NCBI GenBank assembly: GCA_963666765.1
Contig: OY762933.1
Span: 2,604,001 to 2,668,000, forward strand
DNA length: 64,000 nt
From: Foliamicus sp963666765
GTDB taxonomy: Bacteria; Pseudomonadota; Gammaproteobacteria; Steroidobacterales; Foliamicaceae
Direction: 5' to 3'
Every line of letters starts with the position of its first letter. Within the stretch, counting starts at the first letter, position 1. Shown here in pieces: positions 24,238 through 32,502 of the stretch. The notes beneath the pieces were generated by a model that searched no databases, was not told the origin of the DNA, and was given only the letters and a program-made list of their open reading frames with translations. The translations under genes and the position numbers were made by a program.

Positions 24238-25313
24238 TGAGCCATGGGTCCGGTGATTTGTCGTTCTACGTAATCGAGGGGCTTGTCGAGGAGTGCCGCG
24301 GCTCGGACAGGGGAGATCAGTTCTTCCCCGACCGCGCGCGAGACCAAACTTTTGAAGCGGCGGGGCTTTTCGAATGCGGCGAAGCCGGAGTCTTCGCCGA
24401 TGGGCGATGGTTCGCGCTTGCGCCAGGTACGAGCGTAGGTCGCGAAGGCGTGCCGCACAGCTGCCGCTGGCAGGATGGCGAGCTGACCGAGACGGACAAG
24501 CAACGCCGCCGCCGATACTCCATATGCGTGCTTGAGCCGGACGATCTCGTAGTAGGTGATGCGGTTGCGTCGGGTGCCGGCCTCCTCGGTAAGGCGCCGT
24601 GTCGGCATCAGGAAGGCGCCGGCGAAACGATTCATTGCGGTCTCCAGGTTGACGGCGGGATTGCCGGTCGATCGGATAATCCGGTGGGCGAGCTCGTGGG
24701 CAAGGGTGAAGCGCTTGCGCTCGACGTTGATCCGGCTGGACACGACAACGGCTTCGGCAACGTGCTTGCCACCACGCATAACGTGGCAAGCGAGCCCGTT
24801 GACGCGTTCCGGCAGGTCGTCCTCGACCACTTTTATGCCTTTTTCCTCAAGTAGTTCGCAGAGGCTCGGAATGGGATCCATGCCGAGGTTCCACAGGTTG
24901 CGTAGGGCGTCAGCCTTGTCGTCAATTTCGGACTCGCTGGCGACGCTGTCGTAGCGGCGCCGCTCGACCCATTCGGTGCCGGGGCGCAGGTCGAGGATGT
25001 GCTCAATAGCAAGGTAGCGCTCAAGGTTGTCGATTAGGATCGCCTCTGCCCGCGCGCGATCGCGGGCGGAAGTGGCCGAGTGCTTGCGGAATTCAAGCCC
25101 CTCAAGAGCTTCCACTTGGGCGCTCATGAGGAAGTCCAGAGAGACGTCGAGGACCTTGGCGAGGGCGACGAGAACTGCCGATGAAGGCAGCATCCTGCCG
25201 GCCTCGTACTTGCTGATGGCCTGGGCGGTGACCTTAGGGGTCATCCGCTCGGCAAGCGCGCGCATCGAAAGGCCCGCACGTTTTCGCGCAAGCCGGAGTC
25301 GTTGTGCGAACAT
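24234..25313 (-). CDS. XRE regulator fused to ImmA/IrrE metallopeptidase
   Basis: The 359-aa product has an N-terminal XRE helix-turn-helix (RLRLARKRAGLSMRALAERM, then SKYEAGRMLPS) and an ImmA/IrrE (COG2856) domain with the zinc motif HELAH in RFTLAHELAHRIIRS. Such proteins bind their own promoter and can be relieved by proteolysis. The ATG at 25313 is chosen because ATAGGAGG stands just upstream; an in-frame TTG at 25334 would place that site inside the gene. It is coupled to the PIN gene and divergent from the ubiquitin-like operon, with overlapping promoters. It could therefore control both directions. Confidence 0.85.
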   Translation of the reverse strand: MFAQRLRLARKRAGLSMRALAERMTPKVTAQAISKYEAGRMLPSSAVLVALAKVLDVSLDFLMSAQVEALEGLEFRKHSATSARDRARAEAILIDNLERYLAIEHILDLRPGTEWVERRRYDSVASESEIDDKADALRNLWNLGMDPIPSLCELLEEKGIKVVEDDLPERVNGLACHVMRGGKHVAEAVVVSSRINVERKRFTLAHELAHRIIRSTGNPAVNLETAMNRFAGAFLMPTRRLTEEAGTRRNRITYYEIVRLKHAYGVSAAALLVRLGQLAILPAAAVRHAFATYARTWRKREPSPIGEDSGFAAFEKPRRFKSLVSRAVGEELISPVRAAALLDKPLDYVERQITGPMAQ

Positions 25314-25341
25314 ATCTTTGATCCTCCTATTCAACTAGAGG

Positions 25342-25375
25342 TTGACATATTATGATGTCTTTATGGTATTGTAAA
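25342..25375. promoter_or_regulatory. Overlapping divergent promoters, XRE gene and Ubl operon
   Basis: On the minus strand TTTACA (25370-25375), a 17-base spacer and TAATAT (25347-25352) form a good sigma-70 promoter for the XRE/ImmA gene. On the plus strand TTGACA (25342-25347) with TATTGT at 25367-25372 (19-base spacer) or GGTATT (17-base spacer) could serve the Ubl operon. The two overlap almost completely, so one bound regulator could affect both. Confidence 0.6.
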
Positions 25376-25441
25376 CCACTACTGAGCCCGACACGCGGGC
25401 ACTGCGTTCGGGGATGCTAGGGCAGGTAGAAGGAGACTGTT

Positions 25442-25684
25442 ATGGAGAAATTCGAATTTAAGGTAAATGGGGAGACGTTCTTCGCGGAACAGCAGAAGGT
25501 CGATGCCGCGGTGCTCTTGCGGGAGGCGTACGCTGGCAAGGCGATCGGCAAGGACCCGAATACCACCGGGTACGCGCTGCGCGTCCCTGACAAGGACATC
25601 ACGTTCGTGTCGGGCGAAATCGTGAACTTGGGCGAGTACAACGTGTTCCGGGCGGCGCCTAAGAAGGGGGCGCCGTTCGCATGA
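25442..25684 (+). CDS. Ubiquitin-like protein of the multiubiquitin family
   Basis: The 80-aa product reads EKFEFKVNGETFFAEQQKVD, then ALRVPDKDITFVSGEIVNLG and YNVFRAAPKKGAPFA. This matches the multiubiquitin domain: beta-grasp, with the late pattern of charged strand, turn and aromatic end. Only one domain is present, whereas many relatives have several in tandem. The C terminus has no GlyGly, so either another end is joined or the conjugation differs from the eukaryotic type. A strong AAGGAG precedes the ATG. The stop overlaps the next start (ATGA). Proteins of this kind are the modifiers of bacterial Ubl conjugation operons. Confidence 0.75.
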   Translation: MEKFEFKVNGETFFAEQQKVDAAVLLREAYAGKAIGKDPNTTGYALRVPDKDITFVSGEIVNLGEYNVFRAAPKKGAPFA

Positions 25685-26106
25685 GCAGCAATGTCGCACG
25701 CATGACGTCGGAACTGACAGAACTGGGCTACCAACCCAGACCGTTCACCCAGCCGCAGGAACAAGGCGGCGCAGACGGCGTCCAGTTCGAGTACCGCATC
25801 GAAGGTGGTAGCCGGACCGGGGAGACTGTGACTCTGGCGGTGGCGATCAACGAGAACGAAGGCCGGTGGCCCGAGGTAGCGCCGCACTGGGTATACGTGT
25901 CACCACCGGACGGCGTTCTAGCGGAACAGGTGAAGGGATCGGCGTCGCCGGGCGTAGTTGAGTACTACGACGGCGCGAACGGAGAGACGTGGATGGCGAT
26001 CAGCGCGCCGCCTCGTGATTTTTGGGATGCAATCGATACGCCAGAGGGCAAGAACATGGAGACCTACCTCAAGCGGCACATTGGCAGAGTCTGGGAGGCA
26101 CGTTGA
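25681..26106 (+). CDS. E2-like protein of bacterial ubiquitin-type operon
   Basis: The 141-aa product has the shape of prokaryotic E2 (Prok-E2-like/RWD-like) proteins: FEYRIEGGSRTGETVTLAVA, PEVAPHWVYVSPPDG and a C-terminal WMAISAPPRDFWDAIDTPEG followed by YLKRHIGRVWEAR. It contains no cysteine at all, so the classical thioester mechanism of E2 enzymes is not possible. Assignment rests mainly on its place between the Ubl and the JAB-E1 gene, with overlaps on both sides (ATGA and TTGA). It may be a scaffold, or a family member that uses another residue. Confidence 0.6.
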   Translation: MSSNVARMTSELTELGYQPRPFTQPQEQGGADGVQFEYRIEGGSRTGETVTLAVAINENEGRWPEVAPHWVYVSPPDGVLAEQVKGSASPGVVEYYDGANGETWMAISAPPRDFWDAIDTPEGKNMETYLKRHIGRVWEAR

Positions 26107-27605
26107 ACTACCGGGTCGTAGTCCGGGAGGCGCTGCACGGGAAACTGGTGGATCACCTGTCGAGCGGGTTCCGGTGGGGGGGACTGCAGGAAGAGGCCTG
26201 CTTGGCGCTGTGGCGCCCGGGCGATGGTTACAACCGCTATACGGGGATCTTGGATGAGGTCGTCCTGCCGGAGGACGGCGACCGTGACCTGCACGGCAAC
26301 GTGACCGTGCAGGGTAGCTACCTGAATCGATTGGTGGACCGCGCGGTGCAGCGTAACGCGGGGGTGGCAGTGCTGCACAGCCATCCCGGCCCGGGATGGC
26401 AGGGGCTGAGCGGGATGGACGAGGACACCGAGAGCACGATCATTGCCCCGTTTGTGCGCGAGACCGGCCTGCCGCTGCTCGGGATGACGATGGGATCGGA
26501 TGGAGTGTGGAGCGCGCGGTTTTGGCAACGATTGGGGGCTGGACGATTCAAACCTGCGCACTGCACGGAGGTTCGCCGAGTGGGGCCGCGCGGCACGCGA
26601 TGCGACTCGCCTCCGGGAGCGTATCCGCCGTATGCGCGCCGTCCTGGGCTTGTGCGTACGGTGGACAGCTGGGGGTTGGCAGCGCAGGCGCGGCTGGCGA
26701 GGACGCACGTCTGTGTAGTCGGCGCTGGGAGCGTGGGTTCGCTCGTCGTCGAGGCGCTGGCCCGGACGGGGTTTGAGGAAGTGACCATCATCGATGAGGA
26801 TCTGGTCAAGGAGAAGAATCTCGACCGCCTGATCTATGCTGACAGGCACTGCGTGGGCGTGATCAAAGTAGACTTGGCGACCGCGCGCGCGCGCCGGGTG
26901 GCGACGGCGCGCAAGCCGGTGGTCCGCGCGGTCCCGCTGTCGATACGCACGGAGCGCGCGTACCGCATGGCGGCGGACGCGGACGTCATCGTCTGCTGCG
27001 TGGACAATCCGGAGGCGCGCGAAGTCCTAAACCACATCGCCTACGCGAATTGTCTGCCGCTCATTGACGGAGGCGTGCTGGTCGACTCGACAGAGCGATT
27101 GCTGTCTGCGAAGTGGCGGGTGCATCTTGTTGGCCCTGACATGCGGTGCCTCCGCTGTCGGGGCCAATACACGACTAGCGATGCGCGGGACGAGCGGGCG
27201 GGACTCAGGCGCCGGGGGCGCTATGTCGACCACGAAGAGGACGGGGGTCCGGAGCCGGGACAGAACACTATGGTGTTCTGCAGTGCGGTGGCGACCGAGG
27301 CGATGCGCATGCTGGTGCGGTACGTGATCGGGGAAGCCTGGTGGCACGACGCGGACCCCAAGGCGGGCGGGTGGGCGTTTGAGCATCGCTTTATCGAAGC
27401 GGAAACGGAACGCTTCGAGCACCCGGGCCGGTGCGTCGCGAGCTGCGAGTTTGCCCGTACGCGGCTTGGACGGGGTGCGCGCGGACGGCCTCCGTACCCG
27501 TTCGCCGAAGAACCGCAGGATGGCTTGACGCGGCGGATCGGCCTGACCTATCGGAGCGCCAGGATGAAGATCGCGCGCGCGATCGCGGCGCTCAAAGGTA
27601 CCTGA
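26103..27605 (+). CDS. JAB peptidase - E1 (ThiF) fusion protein
   Basis: The 500-aa product has two domains. Residues about 1-150 form a JAB/JAMM peptidase with the zinc motif HSHPGPGWQGLSGMD (His92, His94, Ser103, Asp106) and a likely catalytic Glu at 30 or 31. Residues about 190-470 form an E1/ThiF adenylation domain with VCVVGAGSVGSLVVEAL (207-213), IIDEDLVKEKNLDRLI and VFCSAVATEAMRML; MRCLRC may bind metal. The fusion could both trim and activate the Ubl. The start is the TTG at 26103, five bases after GGGAGG and overlapping the E2 stop. Ubl, E2-like and JAB-E1 genes in a row match operons described by the Aravind group as antecedents of ubiquitin systems. Confidence 0.85.
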   Translation: MNYRVVVREALHGKLVDHLSSGFRWGGLQEEACLALWRPGDGYNRYTGILDEVVLPEDGDRDLHGNVTVQGSYLNRLVDRAVQRNAGVAVLHSHPGPGWQGLSGMDEDTESTIIAPFVRETGLPLLGMTMGSDGVWSARFWQRLGAGRFKPAHCTEVRRVGPRGTRCDSPPGAYPPYARRPGLVRTVDSWGLAAQARLARTHVCVVGAGSVGSLVVEALARTGFEEVTIIDEDLVKEKNLDRLIYADRHCVGVIKVDLATARARRVATARKPVVRAVPLSIRTERAYRMAADADVIVCCVDNPEAREVLNHIAYANCLPLIDGGVLVDSTERLLSAKWRVHLVGPDMRCLRCRGQYTTSDARDERAGLRRRGRYVDHEEDGGPEPGQNTMVFCSAVATEAMRMLVRYVIGEAWWHDADPKAGGWAFEHRFIEAETERFEHPGRCVASCEFARTRLGRGARGRPPYPFAEEPQDGLTRRIGLTYRSARMKIARAIAALKGT

Positions 27606-27743
27606 GGGCAAAGCGGTTCTGTCGGTGTAGAGGGCGATGAGGTTACTGCGCGGGGAGTGGCGCCTCGCTCGTTCGGTGCGAGTGCGGGCGGTACTTCCCC
27701 GCCAGTATGGATCAACATGACGCCGCGAGCGGAGGGAAAGCAA

Positions 27744-28514
27744 ATGAGGAAAGAGGAAAGTGCAGCTAGGAGCTCAGACATCCCCAATAGGCTGCGGATG
27801 TACCGGGAGCGGATGCAGGAGGTCAAGCAGAGGCTCGACGTTGTTGCGACGCTCCTCGGGGGTGCGTTGGTTTATGACCACCCTACGGTGGAGTGCATCT
27901 ATCTGCAGCTTCGAAACGTACTCGAACTTATCGCTACGGCATCGTTATCAGCGAATCCGGGCGCAAACAGCGAATTGGAGAGGAATGGCAGGAGGAAGTG
28001 GCATGCCGGCGACATACTTGAGGCGGTGAAGGCTGTTAACCCGGCCTACTACTTTCCCAAGCCGACGCGGCTGGTTCCGGATCATGGTTCCGATTTAGGC
28101 AACATGGAAGGATACAGAGGGGAGCAGCGAGATTTCGAAGGCGACTATCTGACCCGAGAGCGGTTCACGAGCCTGTACGACCTGTGCAGCGCCACCTTGC
28201 ATACGCCCAACCCCTTCGACAGGAGGGCAAGACCGAGGGATCGTAGGGCGAACGCTAGATTGCTTCGCCAAGCCGAAGTATGGCATCGCCGGATCCAGAA
28301 CTTGCTGTGTCATCATCAGTTCTTTCTACCCGGCGACGACGAAAGGATGTACGTTTGTCATGTGCAGGAGGACGGTACTTTCAACATAGCTATCTTTCAA
28401 AAAATGGAAGACATTAGTGCGGACCATTCGACTCTCGCCGAAGTGGCCGCAGCGAGGGCAAGAATGCTGGCCGAGGACGGGAAGGAAGTGGTGCCGCATA
28501 CGGAAGCCAAGTAG
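27744..28514 (+). CDS. Unknown 256-aa protein downstream of the Ubl operon
   Basis: I do not recognise this protein. It begins MRKEESAARSSDIPNRLRMY after a GGAGGG site and is mostly helical. HPTVECIYLQLRNVLELIAT and RRKWHAGDILEAVKAVNPAYY recall helical domains of SMODS- or HEPN-like accessory proteins, and TRERFTSLYDLCSATLHTPN is another distinctive part, but no catalytic motif stands out. It lies 139 bases after the JAB-E1 stop on the same strand, so it may be transcribed with the Ubl operon as target or effector, or be independent. The ATG at 27718 is a possible alternative start. Confidence 0.7.
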   Translation: MRKEESAARSSDIPNRLRMYRERMQEVKQRLDVVATLLGGALVYDHPTVECIYLQLRNVLELIATASLSANPGANSELERNGRRKWHAGDILEAVKAVNPAYYFPKPTRLVPDHGSDLGNMEGYRGEQRDFEGDYLTRERFTSLYDLCSATLHTPNPFDRRARPRDRRANARLLRQAEVWHRRIQNLLCHHQFFLPGDDERMYVCHVQEDGTFNIAIFQKMEDISADHSTLAEVAAARARMLAEDGKEVVPHTEAK

Positions 28515-28669
28515 ATGTCTTGTTTAACCGCAAGGTGCGGGCCTGTTCGGTGGCCCATGCTTTTTCGGGGCTTGCCACAGGCCGATAGCCTATGCTGAAC
28601 TGAACCGCTAGGGCCATGAGGCCGCCGTCTCAGGTACTCGGCTGACCCAAGCAGAAAGAACCGACCAGG

Positions 28670-29272
28670 CTACCTGCTAACCAGAATCCGCACGCCCAAG
28701 GCGCCGAGCACGGCCGCACCCACGCGGTCAATATAGATTTTCGCCCACATGTAACGCTTCGCGACGGCTTGCGTGCTCATGCCGAAGGCGAGCGCCGTAT
28801 AGAAAGTGATTTCCACAAGGAAGTGGTTGGCGACGATGACGATACTGTCGGCCAGGCCTGGTCCCGCCGGGAAAACGGTGACCAGAACGGCGGCGGCGAA
28901 CAGCACGGATTTCGGATTGAAGAGATTCACCAGAAACCCCTGCCGGAATGCGCGCCCGGTCGGCCTGATCACGGCCCTGGCAGGGACGCCGGCACTCCTC
29001 CACATCCTGAACGCGATGTACAGAAGATAAGCAGCCCCTGCGAGCTTGGCGCCGACATACAAGAAGGGAAACAGCTCGAAGACCACGCCGAAACCGAGCA
29101 GCGCCATCATCGTCCAGATTGCGGCCATCAGGCCGAGTCCCGCGCCCACCGCGATTCCGGTAGCGCGTCCTACGCTCAACGACGTCTGGGTCGCCATCAG
29201 CATCGCCGGCCCGGGGCTCGCGATAGCGACTATCAGGACGACGTTGAATGTTGCGAGTTGGGTGCAGGTCAT
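28670..29272 (-). CDS. LysE/RhtB-family amino-acid exporter
   Basis: The 200-aa product has the six-helix LysE/RhtB pattern. The opening is TFNVVLIVAIASPGPAMLMA, with the conserved SPGP motif in the first helix, then SLSVGRATGIAVGAGLGLMA and FRQGFLVNLFNPKSVLF (the NPK motif). Members export homoserine, threonine, lysine or similar compounds by proton antiport in the inner membrane. This looks like a core-type gene lying between accessory modules. The substrate cannot be told. Confidence 0.9.
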   Translation of the reverse strand: MTCTQLATFNVVLIVAIASPGPAMLMATQTSLSVGRATGIAVGAGLGLMAAIWTMMALLGFGVVFELFPFLYVGAKLAGAAYLLYIAFRMWRSAGVPARAVIRPTGRAFRQGFLVNLFNPKSVLFAAAVLVTVFPAGPGLADSIVIVANHFLVEITFYTALAFGMSTQAVAKRYMWAKIYIDRVGAAVLGALGVRILVSR

Positions 29273-29385
29273 GTTCTAGCTGCTTGGATTGTCAGGATCG
29301 CACTATATCCAGGCCATGATTGCGCGAAAATCATGACTTGATCGCCATACTCTGCGTCCCACGCCATCCAGAGAGCGAGTCTGGC

Positions 29386-31143
29386 CTATGCGCTAAAGGC
29401 GCTTTCGTTGAGTCTGCGAGCCCCTTCCATCAAATCATGCGCTTGTTCGATCTCGTCGATGATTTGAGCATGGATTTCGCCAACCCTGGCCTGTTGTGCG
29501 AGGGATCGAATTGGCACGGGAAGGTTCGCAATATCTTTGGCGCGGATGAATCGAATTGCGGAGCCGCCTGCCATTGCATTCAGGAACTTTCCTACAGCGG
29601 GTTGTGAAAGGTAGCGCAGGAGATAGATTGGGTCCGGAATGCGATCCCGATCCTCAAGGCGCAGAATCACTGTGGATTGGCCAGCCAGAAGGTTCTCGTC
29701 CGCCTCTTCTGTCACGATCGCAACTTTACCGATGGTCCCTTTGACCCCCAGTAGAATGTCGCCTGGCCTGAGTTCATGTTTTCGTGCCTTGCTTGCCGAA
29801 GCAGCGTCAAGCTGCTTTTCCTTGGAGCCGTGCGCTACTGTACCGTCGGGCTCGAAATCGGATATCAGCACTTCAAAACAGGATGTCGCTTGCTCGTCGC
29901 GCGAGTTTTTGGTGGGGACAGGGAAAATGATTCTGCAAAGGTTGCCCAATCTCACGACTCGTGAGTCTTCAAGGAGCCGATCCAGAGCCTGAGTTTGGTA
30001 GCGGGCTGGATTGAGAACGTAATCGTTTTCTCGAATAACCGACTTCTCCACATCCGCTACCTCGTCGTGCTTGGCAGAGGATGGAGTGAGCGTCACTCTG
30101 GCGAGTTCTCGACCCCTTGAGAATCGACTCCTCTTCGAAGATTTCGTGATGAACTTACTGCTGTCTGCCGCTACAAGCCGCACCGAATCCGACTTTGGAG
30201 AGCGGTCTGGTGGAATGGACAGGAGGGCGCACCCGATTGAAGTATTACGAAGGCAGCGCGGGGGAAACTCGATAACGTAATCGAGCCCCATCCAGTCCAC
30301 CAGCCACTCCCTGAGTTTTCTGCTCCGCCCGCCGCGAAACAGCAGTCCCGAGGGCGCGAGAGCGAGAACATGTTGCCCAGCTTCAGCTGCTCTTGCCACT
30401 GCGGCAAATTCTTCCGGTAAATTCAGACTCTCGCCTTCGATGATTACGCTCCTGGACCATCCCTTAACCCAGGCACCGAGTGGGGGAATGATCACCTCAA
30501 GTGCAGCGTCGGCAACTCCGATCCCGGAAACGAGGTCCCGCGGATCCACCAGCGTTCCCTGTCTCCCTGCAACGAACAGCGCTCGTTTCAGAAGCTTGTA
30601 TGCCCGCTCGGACTTGGGCCGCAGAGTGACTTTCTGCGTTTTGCGTGTCAATTCGAAAATTGAAAGGGCAGGTGCGTCGAACGGGAGACAAACAGACCCT
30701 GACTTGCGACTGAGCTCACGTATCAAAGTGAGAAATTCGCCCGGAAAATCAAGCTCTCGGCCCAATTGGTTTCTCGCCCGTGCGAGAAACCACCGACCCT
30801 GTTGCTCAGGGCTCATTTCGGATTCTGCGAGTGCCTCCAGCGTCTTGTTGATCCAACCTGACGGAAGCAGAGACCAACCGGGCGAATCAACGTTGATGAG
30901 TTCGGAAGGATTGCGGGTCTTTTGCCGATCAAGAGAAGCCAAACCGGCCCTTAAGAGTTCGCCTACCAGAACCTGCTTGGAGCCAGTACCGCTTCGTGCG
31001 ATATTTCGGAACTCATCATCTCGTTGGACTAACTGGTTCAGCACACACAGTTGGGAAAGTATGGATACGAATTGGCCGGGATCAATTTTGAAACGGATAA
31101 CATCCGCCAGAATCCAAAGATCCATGTCTGGTCTGACGTTCAT
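29386..31143 (-). CDS. Methylase-like/HsdS-like fusion without methylase motifs
   Basis: The 585-aa product has two recognisable parts. The middle (about 250-320) reads like the C-terminal side of an N6-adenine methylase fold, VLALAPSGLLFRGGRSRKLR and DYVIEFPPRCLRNTSIGCAL, but the SAM motif I and the NPPF/NPPY catalytic motif are absent. The C-terminal third is like a type I specificity subunit half: LRPGDILLGVKGTIGKVAIV, IPDPIYLLRYLSQPAVGKF and IANLPVPIRSLAQQARVGEI. It could bind DNA but probably not methylate it. It overlaps the preceding small gene by ATGA, and no HsdR or normal HsdM is nearby. The function is unknown. Confidence 0.7.
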   Translation of the reverse strand: MNVRPDMDLWILADVIRFKIDPGQFVSILSQLCVLNQLVQRDDEFRNIARSGTGSKQVLVGELLRAGLASLDRQKTRNPSELINVDSPGWSLLPSGWINKTLEALAESEMSPEQQGRWFLARARNQLGRELDFPGEFLTLIRELSRKSGSVCLPFDAPALSIFELTRKTQKVTLRPKSERAYKLLKRALFVAGRQGTLVDPRDLVSGIGVADAALEVIIPPLGAWVKGWSRSVIIEGESLNLPEEFAAVARAAEAGQHVLALAPSGLLFRGGRSRKLREWLVDWMGLDYVIEFPPRCLRNTSIGCALLSIPPDRSPKSDSVRLVAADSSKFITKSSKRSRFSRGRELARVTLTPSSAKHDEVADVEKSVIRENDYVLNPARYQTQALDRLLEDSRVVRLGNLCRIIFPVPTKNSRDEQATSCFEVLISDFEPDGTVAHGSKEKQLDAASASKARKHELRPGDILLGVKGTIGKVAIVTEEADENLLAGQSTVILRLEDRDRIPDPIYLLRYLSQPAVGKFLNAMAGGSAIRFIRAKDIANLPVPIRSLAQQARVGEIHAQIIDEIEQAHDLMEGARRLNESAFSA

Positions 31144-31427
31144 CTTTTTCTTCCGCGCCTTTGGTAGGAATTTAGGCGATAAGTCGTAATTTCGAGGCCG
31201 TTAGGTGCCGCGACAAGCACTATGCCTCCCTTGTCTATTGCCGCTGTAAGAGACTTGCGGATCCGATCCATAGCCGAAATTGCGTGCTGGGCGCCTTTAC
31301 GGTTCAGGTAGATCTTCTTGCCATCTCTGCAAGGCACGGCTCTGCCAAACCTAGTCGCGACATCGATGAGCTGCTGCTCGATGCCCCGCTGACTCATGCG
31401 TTTTTGGATGTGACGAGTTTTTGACAT
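31140..31427 (-). CDS. Small DUF4258-like protein, first gene of two-gene operon
   Basis: The 95-aa product reads KTRHIQKRMSQRGIEQQLID, GKKIYLNRKG and IVLVAAPNGLEITTYRLNSY. The arrangement HxxxRMxxRGI, then a long insert and a late T-x-Y strand resembles DUF4258 proteins, which are small BECR-like candidates for RNase toxins. A strong AGGAGGA site and a near-consensus promoter with a possible operator stand upstream. It is translationally coupled to the methylase/HsdS-like gene, which may be its partner or antitoxin-like component. Family assignment is by pattern only. Confidence 0.65.
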   Translation of the reverse strand: MSKTRHIQKRMSQRGIEQQLIDVATRFGRAVPCRDGKKIYLNRKGAQHAISAMDRIRKSLTAAIDKGGIVLVAAPNGLEITTYRLNSYQRRGRKR

Positions 31428-31454
31428 TTGCTGTCCTCCTTTTGTAGCGGCGCA

Positions 31455-31483
31455 ATAATATATATAGATCTATCGCATGTCAA
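31455..31483 (-). promoter_or_regulatory. Sigma-70 promoter of the DUF4258-like operon
   Basis: On the minus strand TTGACA (31478-31483), a spacer of exactly 17 bases and TATTAT (31455-31460) stand about 30 bases before the start codon of the small gene. This is one of the best promoter matches in the window. Confidence 0.75.
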
Positions 31484-31493
31484 GTAGTATTAC

Positions 31494-31511
31494 GATACTA
31501 ATATTCGTATC
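31494..31511. promoter_or_regulatory. Inverted repeat upstream of the -35, possible operator
   Basis: GATAC at 31494-31498 and GTATC at 31507-31511 form an 18-base dyad just upstream of the -35 box of the DUF4258-like operon. The rest of the roughly 300-base gap to 31728 holds no gene that I can support. Confidence 0.45.
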
Positions 31512-31728
31512 AAGGGATTTATAGCGCTACCGCCAAAAAGAGCGACAGGGGATTCTCAAGCTCGAAAAACCCTAATTGGATCGACGAGACCGGTGCTACG
31601 AAGCGGATATCGGTCCTGGACGCCGGGCCCCCGCAACGCTCAGGCGAGGACGCTCAATGAGCGCCCAAGCTTCACAGGTCGGGTGCCCGTATCAATATGC
31701 TCTGTAAAGAAGGTGGCGCCGAGCAACG

Positions 31729-32496
31729 TCACTTTCCATTCGACATTGCCCCATACTTCCAGATCTCGTAGTCCAGCAGCCGAGGCGCGATGCCGAGCGC
31801 CCTCGCGGCGCCTCGGACCAGCCGCTCCGCCTCTACTGCCGAAACCTGCGGCCTGTGCAAAGCCGTGGCTACGAATCCACGGACATGGACGTCACCTTTC
31901 ACGAATTCGTCGTGGCCCGAATACGTTAGGAACATGTAGATGGTCCGGTCCCCGATCCCGGACAGAGGCCTAAGCGCGCACTTGATCTCATGGGCGCTCT
32001 TGGATTGGGCATCCTGGAGCGTTTCGATTCCGATTGCTCGCAATTCGATCGCTGCTCGCTTGACGTTCTCCGACTTCAGTATCTTGGTTCCGGGGCTGCG
32101 GTAGCGCGACCGTACGATCTCTTCCTGAAATCCGCCTGGGCCCATTGCCTTGTAGTGGTCGATAAGGTCCGTCAACGTCTCCTGCTTTTCCACTGAGGGA
32201 AGACTTGTCCGATCCGAGCGGACCCTGCGCAAATTGAAGCGCGCGCAATAACGCTTGATGACGGGCACCACGTGCGTGTAGTAACGCAGTTGGGGTGTGA
32301 AGAGTGCGTCAATCAGCGCAATGGACAGGTGAGCCGGGAAGAACTCGTCGCTGAGTTCCGCATCCTTGAGGTCGATCAGGCGACGCACATGGTTAAGGAC
32401 CCGCAAGACATCCGAATCGCCTGTTGTCATCTGCAAATCTCCTGATTTCAAAGCCGCATGGAACTCATCGGTCCATTGCGGACGATCTGATGACAT
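31729..32496 (-). CDS. HhH-GPD-like DNA glycosylase-type protein
   Basis: The 255-aa product has a helix-hairpin-helix ALRPLSGIGDRTIYMFLTYS followed after 13 residues by VKGDVHVRGFVATAL. This has the position and shape of the HhH-GPD motif, with the Asp in GDVHV as the likely catalytic residue. The endonuclease III-type lysine is not evident. The C terminus reads GIAPRLLDYEIWKYGAMSNG. HhH-GPD proteins remove damaged bases. It starts six bases after the stop of the LysM-NERD gene, so the two are cotranscribed. A fragment of the C-terminal end is repeated at 34851-34899. Confidence 0.65.
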   Translation of the reverse strand: MSSDRPQWTDEFHAALKSGDLQMTTGDSDVLRVLNHVRRLIDLKDAELSDEFFPAHLSIALIDALFTPQLRYYTHVVPVIKRYCARFNLRRVRSDRTSLPSVEKQETLTDLIDHYKAMGPGGFQEEIVRSRYRSPGTKILKSENVKRAAIELRAIGIETLQDAQSKSAHEIKCALRPLSGIGDRTIYMFLTYSGHDEFVKGDVHVRGFVATALHRPQVSAVEAERLVRGAARALGIAPRLLDYEIWKYGAMSNGK

Positions 32497-32502
32497 TGTG
32501 CT

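Noticed and set aside
26022..26102. Upstream extension of the JAB-E1 reading frame
   Set aside because: These codons overlap the E2-like gene in another frame, and the TTG at 26103 has a good ribosome binding site and couples to the E2 stop.
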